From Porites lobata (taxonomy: Eukaryota; Cnidaria; Anthozoa; Scleractinia; Poritidae): a stretch of DNA of 64,000 nucleotides. Both the position numbers and the translations under genes were made by a program. The notes under the pieces were generated by a model. The model had not been told where the DNA came from, did not search any database, and saw nothing but the letters and a program-made list of their open reading frames with translations. The stretch spans positions 1,257,501 through 1,321,500 of the forward strand of contig CALNXK010000013.1 of NCBI GenBank assembly GCA_942486035.1, given 5' to 3'. Numbering within the stretch: position 1 is the stretch's first letter; every line of letters starts with the position of its first letter. Below, one piece after another: positions 48,312 to 52,268 of the stretch.

Positions 48312-51300
48312 ACACAAATGAACTGAAACCAGAGAAAGAAAGAAATAAATTTATATATTTATATATAAAAATGAAATGACGAAATTCAAATTGATCATCA
48401 ACTAAAAAGTGCTCAGTGGGTTTACCAGAGCTTTGAATAGATATGTAGACTTGAACTAGGTCAAAAACATTTACTTGCTACTCATAGTTTCATGCTTCAT
48501 GAGAAGCAATCATCAGGCAACTGCCAAAAAGAAGCAATACATGGTGTTTTATAGTGATTTAGAGTGATTTTGAAAAAAACGGTAGCAATTCATAATAGGC
48601 TGGGTTGCATAGCAACGGTTAAACAATTTTCAGTAAACCGCTGAAAAAGAAAAAATAAAATACGTCTTACAGGCTTAAATAATCACGTTATTTAGAAGAA
48701 ATTTCTTTGCATTTCTGCAACTTGATACGGGTTCATTTCTGTTGTTCAGGGTCGCCATATTCGGTCTACAAATTATATATTACTTCTCCCACAGACATAA
48801 ATTACACTTCTTCGTTACATTTGAATAGGATCTTGCATGTCTAATACTCCGCCATCTAATTCGGTAGGCAGTTTTCTTGTCTTTCAAGCCCCATACATAC
48901 TTGCTTAGTGCAGTGGAATTTCTATAACGTTCATTTCTATTTTTTCTCTTTTTTCGCCTTCTTTTTTCTTCTGCTCAGGAACTGTTAAATGAGAAGCTGA
49001 TATCATGGAAAACCAGAAATGAAAAGTTAACAAGAGAATTCTGTAACAGCTTACTAATTCAGCTGAAAGAGAAACACCTTGATCCAGTCCTTCGACGACT
49101 GCAGGGGAAAGAAGCGGCCAAAATATCTTTCGATGAAATCATTGGTGGATACAATCAGATAAAGGAAGATTACCACAATTCTGCTATAGGTGCCAAAGAT
49201 GTTATTGCCGCAGTTTTCTATGAATTTCACCCGGTACGATTAAACGTTGAAATTGGTCCATTTTATTCGAATTGTGTAATGTGACCGGCTATTTGCTAAG
49301 TTAGATTAGTTCGTCAAAATTGAAACTGAAACAGACGTCTGTTAGTTTTTGACATCTAAGAAACCCCTCCTAGTAACAAATTAAGACGTTCGATTAAACT
49401 GCGAAGGTTGTTTTTCGTTTCAGTGAATTTTTGTGCGTTTTTGTTTGCTTGCAGGCCCTTTTGAAAGAACAGACACAATGCTTGAGTTTGCTAAGACAAC
49501 TCAAAGACTATGATGAGAAACTAACCCAGGAATTAGCAGCTAAGGCTTTTCAAGAACAGGAAAAGCAAAAGCTTCAGGTTTTATTTTTTCTCACGATGCT
49601 TTTGACTTTAGAAAACTTAATAAGCAAGGGTAATCTCTTTTCCTTTTCACGGTGGGTCAGCTGCATAAAAAAATGATCCCTTCAAAACTAGTTTTGCGGT
49701 TTTTATTTTTTTCGACCTAAAACTTTGCAGGATGACACAAGTCAGTATTTCCCAATCGCTTATTTTTGGATATCTATTTTAACGGATTTTTGCCGGGGAA
49801 TAAGGTTACAGGATTAATTTAATTAATTTTCGACTTTAGTAGTGGGTTAGGGATAAAATTAATCTTTTCTATGCGCAAGAAATCTCATTAACTTGCTGAG
49901 GAATACATTAACGTCAATGACGTTTCTAACCTTTTGTCTTTATCTCATAAATAAAGTGCGCAGGAATCTCATTAAGATAAGGTCGCGTGCTATTTTTAGT
50001 TGGTTTAACCGGTTTTACAGATTTTTAGTTATTTTTAGATGGATGATGTCATAGTTTATTTTAATTATGTGTGTCATGTCCTTCTGTGGGTATGATGTGA
50101 TTGTCTATTTTTTATTTGGTGAGTCAATATCCTTGTTTGGGTATGATAATGTCCAAGGTGTGTTTTGATTGGTGGACTCCTTTCAAAAGGGCAAAAAACG
50201 GGGTTAGGCGAATGCGAAATCGTGATGGTTTTTCGGGCAAAACATAAAAACGAGGTCGAAGCTCAGCGAAGCAAAAAACTGCCTGCTAAGCAAAAATGTC
50301 AATCTTTGTTTACTTGACTCTGTAGAAAGCATTGCACAGAGTATAAAAATTCTCTAGAAAGCAACTAAAAAGAGCAAATGACCTTATCTTAATGAGATTC
50401 CCGCGCATTTTATTCACGAGATAAAGACAAAAGGTTACGACGTCGTTGGCGTTAATATATTCCTGCGCAAATTAATGAGATTAATGCGCTTAGAAAAGGT
50501 TAGTTTCATCCCTATCCCACTACTGACTTTTGTCGCAACAAGTAATCAGCTTTGAATCCTACCAATGTTTGCGTGGTTTTCAATCAAAATAATTATAAAA
50601 TACGCCTGTCACCTAACCTTCTCCTAGTATCTTCTAATAACGCTCACGGGTTGTTATCTATGGCTGACGACTTTTTAAAAATGTTTATCTGTTAACAGGA
50701 AGAGCAAGAACGATTGCGTCAGGAGAATCTGGCAGTCAAGAAAGAGGTTACCCATATCTTGTTGGTACTAGAAATAACTTAATGTCGGCTCTGGTCGAAC
50801 AATGTACTTTTCTTGAGCCGAACTCAACGAATTGACGTTAGCTCATGTGAATAGCTCCGTTTTACCCAATTAATTCCGTGTTCTGGATCGACTGAGGCTT
50901 TCTTCAGTGCTGGATTACATAATGTTGTAAAAACATCTCAGCCTACGCAAATACAATCAGCCAAACGTGACTGGATGGAACGTCGCATTCCACATAGCCT
51001 ACTCCACAGCCGAATCTAAACTCTAATTTAGTTCGTGTGCGAAACACCGCCAAAAATCTTTGTTCTAAGCCCCCACCTGTGTACCAGGATTTGAGTACGC
51101 GCCATGATTGGCCTGTTAAAAGAAGCCATTGTCGATTTTCCAATCAAGATGAAAGGAAATTCGAAACGCACTTCCGGTATCCGTTGGGTCCGTTGGGGGC
51201 TCAGAACAAGGATCTCGGAGCTGCTTCGCAGACGTTACCAACCGTGGTTAAATAAGTCTCCGACGCAAGCTACATTCCTCATGAGCCGAACGTTTTCTAC

Positions 51301-52121
51301 GTTTCGCTAGCCGTTTGACTACGGGCTGTCCGTGATCATGAGCCAGACCATACACACGAATCGAGCGGAAGCTTAATGCTTATTCGTTTGTTTATTCATT
51401 GTAGATGGAAATGTTAGGCAGAAAACAGAGTGAAGAGAGACAGAAGCTTCGTGAACAGATGGATAACGAGCTTAGGCTGCAAAGGGAGCAAATGAACAAC
51501 ATGGTGGAAGCAAACATGAAGACTGCAAAACAGAACAGAGCGTTACTCGTACAGCAAAACCAGGATCTCCAAAATAAGTTCTTGGCAGTTCAAAAAGCAA
51601 ATGAAGACAACATGAAAATGATTGAAAAGCTGTCAGATTTAGTGGCTAAGCAAGATGAAGAGAAGTGCCGACTCAGTGAACAGATGGAACTGAACGCACA
51701 GAATGTCTCAGAACGTCAAGAAGAAATCCGAGCAGAAATGGAGAAGAGACACAAGAAAGAACAGGAAGAATTGCGTCATCAGATGGAAACTAAGATTCAG
51801 GATTTGACAGAGGAACACAAGGATTCCTTAGGAAAAAGAGAGCAAGACATTGAAAAGAAGATGGAGGCAAAGTATCTGCAACATCAAGATGACTTACGTC
51901 AAGAGCTAAATGAAAAGAGGGAAAGGGATATTGCGAAATTGAAAAATAAATACCAGGCTGCGGCAGATGCACGAATAACCCAGATGACATGTATGAAAAC
52001 GAGGATGGATGTCCTTGAAGGAGAACTTCAGGATCTTAAGAAACCAGGCTTTTTTAAGCGGCAATGGTCAAAATTAAAGGCGTTAGGGAGTGGTGTGAAG
52101 GATAAATGCTTGACAATGTGA
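8803..52121 (+). CDS. Guanylate-binding protein-like large GTPase (13 coding exons, 888 aa predicted)
   Basis: The coding exons are 8803-8808, 9307-9429, 12009-12165, 14642-14803, 33595-33752, 34178-34350, 35429-35612, 36021-36285, 38305-38600, 48979-49233, 49455-49577, 50699-50746 and 51405-52121. They total 2667 nt with consistent phases and GT-AG borders. The product is a dynamin-superfamily GBP/atlastin-type GTPase that should bind and hydrolyse GTP. G1 is GPYRKGKS (residues 159-166) and includes the Arg that acts as an internal arginine finger in human GBP1. Switch I is ETMGIWLW (188-195), G3 is DSEG (215-218), and the GBP-type G4 is LRD (299-301). A helical region follows to about 600, then a charged coiled coil to about 870 and a terminal CLTM that fits a CaaX box. 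Residues 1-100 are a low-complexity extension. At 888 residues it is longer than typical vertebrate GBPs of about 600. A role in cell-autonomous immunity is inferred from the family, and the exact orthologue is unknown. Confidence 0.88.
9307..9429 (+). CDS. GBP-like exon 2: N-terminal extension
   Basis: It has 41 codons, with acceptor TTCATTAG and donor GTAACA, and phase 0 at both ends. The product is hydrophilic and rich in Glu, Gln, Arg and Ser with no recognised domain, so it is probably disordered. An internal ATG in this exon is an alternative start. Confidence 0.65.
9430..11304. other. Intron 2, first part: no genes seen
   Basis: Contains ordinary AT-rich intron sequence and short anonymous stretches. 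No exon-like frame, hairpin element or RNA gene is recognised. A pyrimidine-rich tract lies at 11080-11150. Confidence 0.4.
11305..11996. mobile_element. Foldback element abutting a splice acceptor
   Basis: It begins GGGCGCTCTGACTCTATTCA and ends TTGAATGGAAAGCGCCC, the same ends as the 4680-7706 and 22420-22581 elements. Its core is a near-perfect palindrome at 11580-11955. No matching target duplication is found. The right end stops 12 bp before coding exon 3. Confidence 0.65.
11580..11955. repeat. Large near-perfect palindrome
   Basis: Two arms of about 180 bp are reverse complements around a centre near 11768. For example AGACCAGTTCCAAA at 11718 mirrors TTTGGAACTGGTCT, and CCAGGGGCAGATAGTGGGGG mirrors its complement near 11920. 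Transcribed, it would fold into a long hairpin in the GBP pre-mRNA. Confidence 0.85.
12009..12165 (+). CDS. GBP-like exon 3: N-terminal extension
   Basis: Acceptor TTTATTTCTAAG, donor GTATGT, entering in phase 0 and leaving in phase 1 (a split Gly codon). It encodes a polar, probably disordered stretch including GFQMPQAQDNDREEG. Its in-frame ATG at 12021 is an alternative start for a shorter isoform. Confidence 0.65.
12166..12554. other. Intron 3, first part
   Basis: AT-rich sequence with GTGGTGGTGG-type simple repeats around 12447-12500. No gene is seen. Confidence 0.4.
12555..12675. mobile_element. Hairpin MITE, 121 bp, with 9-bp target duplication
   Basis: Arms reading GCCTGCGAACAGCAGACGTA and its near complement meet at a centre near 12614. 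AGAGTAGGC is repeated exactly at 12546-12554 and 12676-12684. A 9-bp duplication fits the Mutator-like class (8-10 bp), an assignment from length only. Confidence 0.75.
12676..14281. other. Intron 3, middle part
   Basis: Contains a short poly-A/(AT)n tract at 12758-12790 and a GC-richer anonymous block at 12930-13180, then AT-rich sequence with no recognisable gene. Confidence 0.4.
14282..14378. mobile_element. Fragment related to the 49831-50535 element
   Basis: GAGATAAAGACAAAAGG and CCGCAAATTAATGA-type words occur in the same order as near 50420-50480, so this is a truncated copy of that inverted-repeat family. Confidence 0.45.
14642..14803 (+). CDS. GBP-like exon 4: start of the GTPase domain
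   Basis: Acceptor TATATTTTTAG, donor GTAAAA, phase 1 in and phase 1 out. It encodes the segment just before G1, including the AIPLCLPNN motif that precedes the P-loop in GBPs and an acidic helix ending ALEQLRKIK. Confidence 0.85.
14804..15977. other. Intron 4, first part
   Basis: No gene is recognised. 14880-15190 looks like anonymous repeat sequence, with partly self-complementary GACGAGAATGG words, but no clean ends are seen. Confidence 0.4.
15978..16359. mobile_element. MITE with TTTTAGTATAT ends
   Basis: The left end TTTTAGTATATACTAAAACAG faces the right end CTGTTTTATTATATACTAAAA-like sequence (CACAGTTTTATTATATACTAAAA region). The interior has no coding frame. Confidence 0.5.
16360..17395. 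other. Intron 4, anonymous
   Basis: Low-complexity intron sequence. A G-run of 10 lies at about 16938-16950. No feature can be supported. Confidence 0.4.
17396..17690 (+). repeat. AATTCCTAGG palindromic minisatellite, copy 1
   Basis: About 20 degenerate words of the form GAATTCCTAGGAATTCC are spread over 290 bp, each self-complementary. The left border GGTACTCGCCCTTGCAAAAT resembles, in inverted orientation, the border of the array at 30425-30705. This defines a dispersed repeat with a conserved edge and a palindromic body. Confidence 0.75.
17691..20974. other. Intron 4, very AT-rich, nothing recognised
   Basis: Long AT-rich tract with short A- and T-runs. I find no exon-like frame, RNA gene or inverted-repeat pair. 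Short matching words near 19870-20000 (GATTGAAAAAAA and CTCTAGATAGTG, each twice) suggest a small local duplication. Confidence 0.45.
20975..21300 (+). repeat. Distant inverted repeat, left arm
   Basis: GTAAACGTATGACGTCACG, CAAGAAGATGCCACTGCCTC and TGTTACTTAATAACATCC have reverse complements in the same order at 27970-28290. The arms are about 320 bp and diverged, with 6.7 kb between them. They could be ends of a large DNA transposon or two opposed copies of one repeat. Confidence 0.7.
21347..21545 (+). repeat. Inverted repeat, left arm, of a 2.6-kb element
   Basis: It starts TTACATTAAATATATAAAAC and contains repeated ATAAAACTTGT words. The whole arm is complementary to 23768-23964. Several ATAAAACTT units form an irregular tandem array inside it. 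Confidence 0.8.
21640..21727 (-). repeat. Degenerate tRNA-like sequence
   Basis: On the minus strand, GAGCCCTGGTGGTTCAGTGG and the following TTAGAAC resemble a tRNA 5' half with an A box. The B box and acceptor stem are not recognisable, so this is a tRNA pseudogene or SINE head, not a working tRNA. Confidence 0.4.
22420..22581. mobile_element. Compact MITE, 162 bp
   Basis: A nearly complete palindrome, from GGGCGCGATCCATTCAACCA at the left to TGGTTGAATGGATCGCGCCC at the right. The flanks are CTA and TTA, which hints at a 3-bp TWA target site (PIF/Harbinger style). It shares ends with 4680-7706 and 11305-11996 and may be the shortest member of that family. Confidence 0.75.
22982..23023. repeat. 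Perfect 17-bp hairpin
   Basis: GTGGTTTTGGTGGATGT at 22982-22998 is exactly complementary to 23007-23023, with an 8-base loop. It could be a tiny foldback or a transcript hairpin. There is no T-run behind it. Confidence 0.8.
23768..23964 (-). repeat. Inverted repeat, right arm, of a 2.6-kb element
   Basis: Reverse complement of 21347-21545, including GCAAGCAACCGCCCCTGCAC and the AAGTTTTAT units. With the left arm it bounds a segment containing a tRNA-like piece and the 22420 MITE. No target duplication is visible. Confidence 0.8.
23965..25051. other. Intron 4, anonymous, with TTTA microsatellite
   Basis: Mostly unremarkable. A (TTTA)n tract of 8 units lies at 24379-24410. No gene is seen. 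Confidence 0.45.
25057..25230. mobile_element. CAGTGGCG MITE, copy 1
   Basis: The ends are CAGTGGCGCATCCAGACC and GATCCGCCACTG. CCATA is duplicated at 25052-25056 and 25231-25235. The body holds AAATTTTTTTCGGCCCTTC, also present in the inverted copy at 27273-27451 and the fragment at 45915-46000. Confidence 0.75.
25594..26179. mobile_element. MITE with TTAA target sites
   Basis: The ends are CCCATTCGCCCCTG and CAGGAGCGAATGGG, with exact TTAA at 25590-25593 and 26180-26183. TTAA duplications are characteristic of piggyBac and Kolobok transposases. A 126-codon minus-strand frame inside is not supported as a gene. Confidence 0.75.
26293..26798. mobile_element. Pogo/Tigger-like MITE with CTTAATAGAGG repeats
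   Basis: The ends CAGTGAAACCTCTATTAAG and CTTAATAGAGGTTTCACTG are flanked by TA on both sides, as in Tc1/mariner-pogo elements. The interior repeats GTCCGCTTAATAGAGG-type words about nine times, so the terminal motif has spread internally. Confidence 0.8.
27273..27451. mobile_element. CAGTGGCG MITE, copy 2 (inverted)
   Basis: Begins AGTGGCAGATCTAGGAG and ends GTCTGGATCCGCCACTG. The body is the reverse complement of copy 1 at 25057. The flanks (GTATATAAG / GTATAATAA) are similar but not identical. Confidence 0.7.
27970..28290 (-). repeat. Distant inverted repeat, right arm
   Basis: Complement of 20975-21300, for example CGTGACGTCATACGTTTAC and GGATGTTAACGAGTGCTG. Its short open frames are shadows. 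Confidence 0.7.
28305..28660. repeat. Short tandem block with GACCCCTAAAGGAGACC units
   Basis: Three diverged units of about 50 bp, each with TGACCCCTAAA(G)GAGAC followed by a TCTGGGC...TGGCT word, follow a GGGCCCGGGGGGGACTCCC start. It looks like the edge of a dispersed repeat. No coding sequence is seen. Confidence 0.5.
28661..29690. other. Intron 4, anonymous
   Basis: Partly duplicated: similar AAATGGACATGATC and GAAATGATCCTCGCAGTAAA words at 29040-29100 and 29150-29260 suggest a local, diverged duplication. No gene is seen. Confidence 0.4.
29700..29950. repeat. GGCC-rich degenerate minisatellite
   Basis: About 20 self-complementary words such as GGCCGGGCTTGGC and GGCCGGGAAGGCC over 250 bp, in an otherwise AT-rich intron. 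It is framed by short words TGTGGCC and TTTTGACCACA. Open frames through it are composition artefacts. Confidence 0.7.
30425..30705 (-). repeat. AATTCCTAGG palindromic minisatellite, copy 2 (inverted)
   Basis: Same degenerate GAATTCCTAGGAATTCC words as 17396-17690. Its right border TTTCGCAAGGGAGTGCC is the inverted counterpart of that array's left border. Confidence 0.7.
30706..32189. other. Intron 4, anonymous
   Basis: AT-rich, no gene, RNA or repeat structure that I can support. Confidence 0.45.
32190..32695 (+). mobile_element. tRNA-derived SINE, copy 2, split by a MITE
   Basis: The head has GCTCAATTCAAGAGCGCTCG and GTCGTGGGTTAAAACCCC (degenerate A and B boxes). The body CCAACATTCAGGGTCATTAA and AATAACTGAGAAGAAAGTGC matches copy 1 at 2545-2765. 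The second half (from 32574, TTTCTAGTCTTCTCGGA onward, with a 3' TGTAAACAATGACTGTATG tail) follows the insertion at 32339-32570. Confidence 0.7.
32339..32570. mobile_element. Harbinger-like MITE inside the SINE
   Basis: The ends AGCTAGGTGGAAACGGACGC and GCGTCCGTTTGCACGGGGCT are inverted repeats with few mismatches. TTA is duplicated at 32336-32338 and 32571-32573. A TWA 3-bp duplication fits PIF/Harbinger. The interior is rich in CAACAATGTTG palindromes. Confidence 0.75.
32696..33594. other. Intron 4, last part
   Basis: No feature is recognised except the long pyrimidine tract (33568-33594) that forms the acceptor of the P-loop exon. Confidence 0.45.
33595..33752 (+). CDS. GBP-like exon 5: P-loop and switch I
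   Basis: Acceptor CTTTTTAG, donor GTTAAT, phase 1 in and 0 out. It encodes SIAGPYRKGKSYVL (G1, residues 156-169) and LGHHFTPETMGIWLW (switch I, with Thr189 at the place of the Mg-binding Thr of GBPs). This is the strongest single piece of evidence for the GBP assignment. Confidence 0.93.
34178..34350 (+). CDS. GBP-like exon 6: G3 motif
   Basis: Acceptor TATATTTTTTAG, donor GTATCC, phase 0 in and 2 out. It encodes QLILLDSEGIDS, where DSEG replaces the usual DTEG, then a hydrophobic strand VLLASVLIYNSQG matching the GBP segment before the guanine cap. Confidence 0.92.
34351..35428. other. Intron 6
   Basis: AT-rich, with a short TTATTTATTTA tract near 34732. No gene is seen. Confidence 0.45.
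35429..35612 (+). CDS. GBP-like exon 7: G4 (LRD) motif
   Basis: Acceptor GGTTTTCTAG, donor GTATAC, phase 2 in and 0 out. It encodes FFIWLLRDVTQD, whose RD (residues 300-301) is the GBP/atlastin form of the G4 motif, preceded by an amphipathic helix FIVKLSQSIEV. Confidence 0.92.
36021..36285 (+). CDS. GBP-like exon 8: end of GTPase domain and start of helices
   Basis: Acceptor CATACAG, donor GTACAG, phase 0 in and 1 out. It encodes VFKVRDSS, then SILGYFSGFEAFSLPPPTVE, which matches the GBP stretch of the form I...F..R.CF.LP.P, then the LDQFKRMLG and ELVTGEG region that leads into the helical domain. Confidence 0.92.
36286..37480. other. Intron 8, first part
   Basis: No gene. A 147-codon frame at 37084-37527 lacks motifs and runs into the repeat array, so it is not called. 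Confidence 0.4.
37485..38110. repeat. Degenerate GGCGAA/TTCGCC satellite
   Basis: Roughly 30 words such as TTTGGCGAATTTTCGCCA, CGCCATTTTCG and CAAAATCGC, with periodic spacing (about 110-120 bp super-units containing ACTCTCAAAGG and CCTTTGCCATCTC). It begins weakly near 36700 (GGCAAAAACGGCGAATC). Confidence 0.65.
38166..38200 (+). repeat. tRNA-like A-box fragment
   Basis: TAGCTCAATTGGTAAGAGCG is a good tRNA D-arm/A box, but the sequence then departs from tRNA. Probably the truncated head of a SINE. Confidence 0.45.
38305..38600 (+). CDS. GBP-like exon 9: helical domain
   Basis: Acceptor GTTTTCTAG, donor GTTGGT, phase 1 in and 0 out. It encodes LVQFYVEAINSPGVIPNIQN and the adjoining AWETY, typical of the GBP helical domain, where the LA.L...YV.AI..G..P...NA pattern is conserved. 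Confidence 0.92.
38601..40171. other. Intron 9, first part
   Basis: AT-rich; AGTAAGTAAGTAA microsatellite at 39422-39436. No gene is recognised before the interrupted minus-strand frame at 40172. Confidence 0.4.
40172..40551 (-). pseudogene. Interrupted minus-strand frame, 3' half (membrane segment)
   Basis: Open on the minus strand from the Polinton target site to a stop at 40172. It encodes a polar, Glu-rich part with several Cys, then a hydrophobic segment VVIGIIILASSFFVFFW, a Cys/His-rich patch and a second hydrophobic stretch. Taking out the element plus one copy of AACTTG joins it in phase to 45602-45923. I do not recognise the family. It may be a host membrane-protein exon or an older repeat. 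Confidence 0.45.
40546..40551. repeat. Target-site duplication, left
   Basis: AACTTG, identical to 45596-45601. A 6-bp duplication is the length made by Polinton/Maverick integration. Confidence 0.85.
40552..41409 (+). repeat. Left terminal inverted repeat, 858 bp
   Basis: Pairs with 43941-44016 plus 44812-45595, with small indels. It contains a palindromic TGACGTCA at 40645-40652 (CRE-like), CTGTCTTCCC direct repeats near 40592-40617, and five TTCCTCCATACTAAT-type motifs. TTTATT at 41403-41408 is a minus-strand polyadenylation signal for the acidic-protein gene. Confidence 0.88.
40682..40840 (+). repeat. Iteron-like array TTCCTCCATACTAAT
   Basis: Five copies with at most one or two changes, at 40682, 40709, 40746, 40780 and 40826, spaced 27-46 bp. 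They are mirrored in the right TIR from 45306 on. Such spaced repeats could be protein-binding sites for replication, packaging or transposition, which is inference. Confidence 0.75.
41430..41942 (-). CDS. Acidic protein of the mini-Polinton (170 aa)
   Basis: ATG at 41942, stop at 41430. Residues 17-50 are very acidic and Ser/Glu-rich (EDDDD, then SSQSSQ repeats and GEEEEE). From about residue 52 it is a compact helical part with DPWSRIQNEV, NALLPVYRKELRKVFLEFLQ and ESTELAIDKRKF. There is no enzyme motif, signal peptide or membrane segment. It is divergent from the ATPase gene across the minisatellite. The acidic tail plus helical body would suit a DNA- or ATPase-binding partner, for example a packaging or chromatin-mimic protein, but no function can be shown. 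The frame is intact, unlike the ATPase gene. Confidence 0.7.
   Translation of the reverse strand: MFSNYNHFVQKGYGNFEDDDDHTESSQESEQSSQSSQSSEEMDSSGEEEEEHVDPWSRIQNEVCNRHEAQLEALINEYEQNGDSPEVARIKAENALLPVYRKELRKVFLEFLQWMHAMKKDPTFRKVMETRQHLKDTEGYDWLESTELAIDKRKFLLLLTPGTLSIHLLL
42062..42428. repeat. 11-bp minisatellite CCCCTCCTGTA
   Basis: About 33 tandem copies of CCCCTCCTGTA with variants CCCCTACTGTA and CCCTTCCTGTA. Because 11 is not a multiple of 3 and the unit lacks stops, all plus-strand frames stay open. That explains the 124-145 codon frames here, which are not genes. The array fills the gap between the two divergent genes and so sits at their promoters. Confidence 0.92.
42464..42472 (+). promoter_or_regulatory. 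Possible TATA box of the ATPase gene
   Basis: TATATATTAAA-like sequence about 45 bp before the ATG at 42513, just after the minisatellite. Only motif and spacing support it. Confidence 0.3.
42513..43883 (+). pseudogene. Zinc-finger P-loop ATPase (packaging-type), broken by two stops
   Basis: One frame runs from ATG 42513 to TAG 43883 (456 codons) but has TGA at 42531-42533 and at 43269-43271. The N terminus has a C2H2 finger (Cys9, Cys12, His23, His28), then a basic RKRRR patch like a nuclear localisation signal. Walker A is GPSQSGKT (codons 121-128) and Walker B is NVIIFDDL near 43095. GRHRNASVILLLQNMF follows at the sensor region. The layout resembles FtsK/HerA-A32 packaging ATPases of Polintons and related viruses, which pump DNA into capsids. 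The C-terminal third (after 43520) ends in basic RARGRG. The rest of the frame is well preserved, so decay is recent or the stops are tolerated. A full-length intact copy elsewhere would be the source. Confidence 0.75.
43942..43947 (+). terminator. Polyadenylation signal AATAAA
   Basis: AATAAA 59 bp after the ATPase stop, at the inner edge of the right TIR. The mirror copy serves the acidic-protein gene on the left. Confidence 0.55.
44017..44811. mobile_element. Element nested in the right TIR
   Basis: The ends CACCTATTTCAATTAAGG and CCTTAATTGAAATAGGTG are inverted repeats, extending inwards with a GTTTCATAG...GCGG word on both sides. TA flanks at 44015-44016 and 44812-44813 match a TA duplication. 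The left TIR lacks it, so it inserted after the TIRs formed. A 79-codon minus frame inside has no motif. Confidence 0.8.
45596..45601. repeat. Target-site duplication, right
   Basis: AACTTG, identical to 40546-40551. Confidence 0.85.
45602..45923 (-). pseudogene. Interrupted minus-strand frame, 5' half
   Basis: ATG at 45923, reading VFDPSDSEIWHKIGDYLRRG and GLTAKKEIRRFQNGL to a TGA at 45654-45656, then open in the same frame to the element border at 45602. Its phase matches 40172-40545 once the element is removed. Upstream it runs into a CAGTGGCG-family repeat, so its true start may be lost. The family is not recognised. Confidence 0.45.
45915..46000. mobile_element. Fragment of CAGTGGCG MITE, copy 3
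   Basis: Contains GTGTCCAAAAAATTTTTTTC, GGCCTCAGTTTGGTC and GGATCCGCC, in the order of copy 1 at 25057-25230. The left end is missing. Confidence 0.6.
46040..46116 (+). repeat. Weak tRNA-like SINE head
   Basis: GGCAACCGTTAGAGCGGCTC resembles an A-box region, and GTTGGTTTAAACCC about 50 bp later resembles a B box. No complete cloverleaf is seen. Confidence 0.3.
46117..46794. other. Intron 9, anonymous
   Basis: AT-rich sequence, no gene or repeat that I can define. Confidence 0.4.
46799..47376. mobile_element. TTAA-flanked MITE, 578 bp
   Basis: The ends GGTGGCTGAACACAATTTTG and AAACTGTGTTCAGCCACC are inverted repeats. TTAA occurs at 46795-46798 and 47377-47380. This fits the piggyBac/Kolobok target rule. 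No coding frame is seen. Confidence 0.8.
47381..48978. other. Intron 9, last part, with TA microsatellite
   Basis: ATT triplets at 47623-47641 and a (TA)n run of about 19 units at 48269-48307. No gene. Ends in the TTTTTTCTTCTGCTCAG acceptor. Confidence 0.5.
48979..49233 (+). CDS. GBP-like exon 10: helical domain
   Basis: 85 codons, acceptor TTCTGCTCAG, donor GTACGA, phase 0 both ends. It encodes a charged helical stretch (REFCNSLLIQLKEKHLDPVL, then GGYNQIKEDYHNSAIGAKDV) consistent with the C-terminal helices of GBPs. The phase-0 borders would let it be skipped without frame loss. Confidence 0.9.
49455..49577 (+). CDS. GBP-like exon 11: coiled-coil start
   Basis: 41 codons, acceptor TTTGCTTGCAG, donor GTTTTA (weak), phase 0 both ends. 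It encodes LRQLKDYDEKLTQELAAKAF and a Gln/Glu/Lys helix. The exon has a diverged copy on the minus strand at 62968-63090. If the weak donor is not used, translation continues with a hydrophobic tail to a stop at 49676. Confidence 0.88.
49831..50535. mobile_element. Inverted-repeat element in intron 11
   Basis: The ends CGACTTTAGTAGTGGGTTAG and CCACTACTGACTTTTGTCG pair, and the arms continue for about 150 bp (CTCATTAAGATAAGGTC against GACCTTATCTTAATGAG). The middle 350 bp is unique. A fragment of the same family is at 14282-14378. Confidence 0.75.
50699..50746 (+). CDS. GBP-like exon 12: coiled-coil mini-exon
   Basis: 16 codons, acceptor CTGTTAACAG, donor GTTACC, phase 0 both ends. It encodes EEQERLRQENLAVKKE, which keeps the heptad and charge pattern between exons 11 and 13. 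Confidence 0.82.
50747..51404. other. Intron 12
   Basis: Anonymous, with some GC-richer stretches at 50960-51300 that look repeat-derived. No defined ends. Confidence 0.4.
51405..52121 (+). CDS. GBP-like exon 13: long coiled coil and CaaX terminus
   Basis: Acceptor TTCATTGTAG, then 238 codons to TGA. It is almost wholly a charged coiled coil (Glu/Lys/Gln/Arg heptads, for example EQMDNELRLQREQMNNMVE), then DVLEGELQDL and FFKRQWSKLKALGSGVKDKC. The final four residues are CLTM, a fit to a CaaX box with Met at X, which in known systems favours farnesylation. A basic and aromatic stretch (FFKRQWSKLK) just before it could add membrane contact. Confidence 0.92.
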   Translation: MEMLGRKQSEERQKLREQMDNELRLQREQMNNMVEANMKTAKQNRALLVQQNQDLQNKFLAVQKANEDNMKMIEKLSDLVAKQDEEKCRLSEQMELNAQNVSERQEEIRAEMEKRHKKEQEELRHQMETKIQDLTEEHKDSLGKREQDIEKKMEAKYLQHQDDLRQELNEKRERDIAKLKNKYQAAADARITQMTCMKTRMDVLEGELQDLKKPGFFKRQWSKLKALGSGVKDKCLTM

Positions 52122-52262
52122 CAAGCACCTTGGTACCACTTTTAAGGATCGTGGAAGAAACGTTTTTTTTACATCAACAGTTTTCGCTTGTTACTATGTG
52201 TTTGCTTTTATTGTTATTCAAATATTGTGTAAGATGACAGATATCAGCAAACTAGTGAGAAA

Positions 52263-52268
52263 AATAAA
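52263..52268 (+). terminator. Polyadenylation signal of the GBP-like gene
   Basis: AATAAA 142 bp after the stop codon, in a GT/T-rich 3' flank. Confidence 0.6.
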
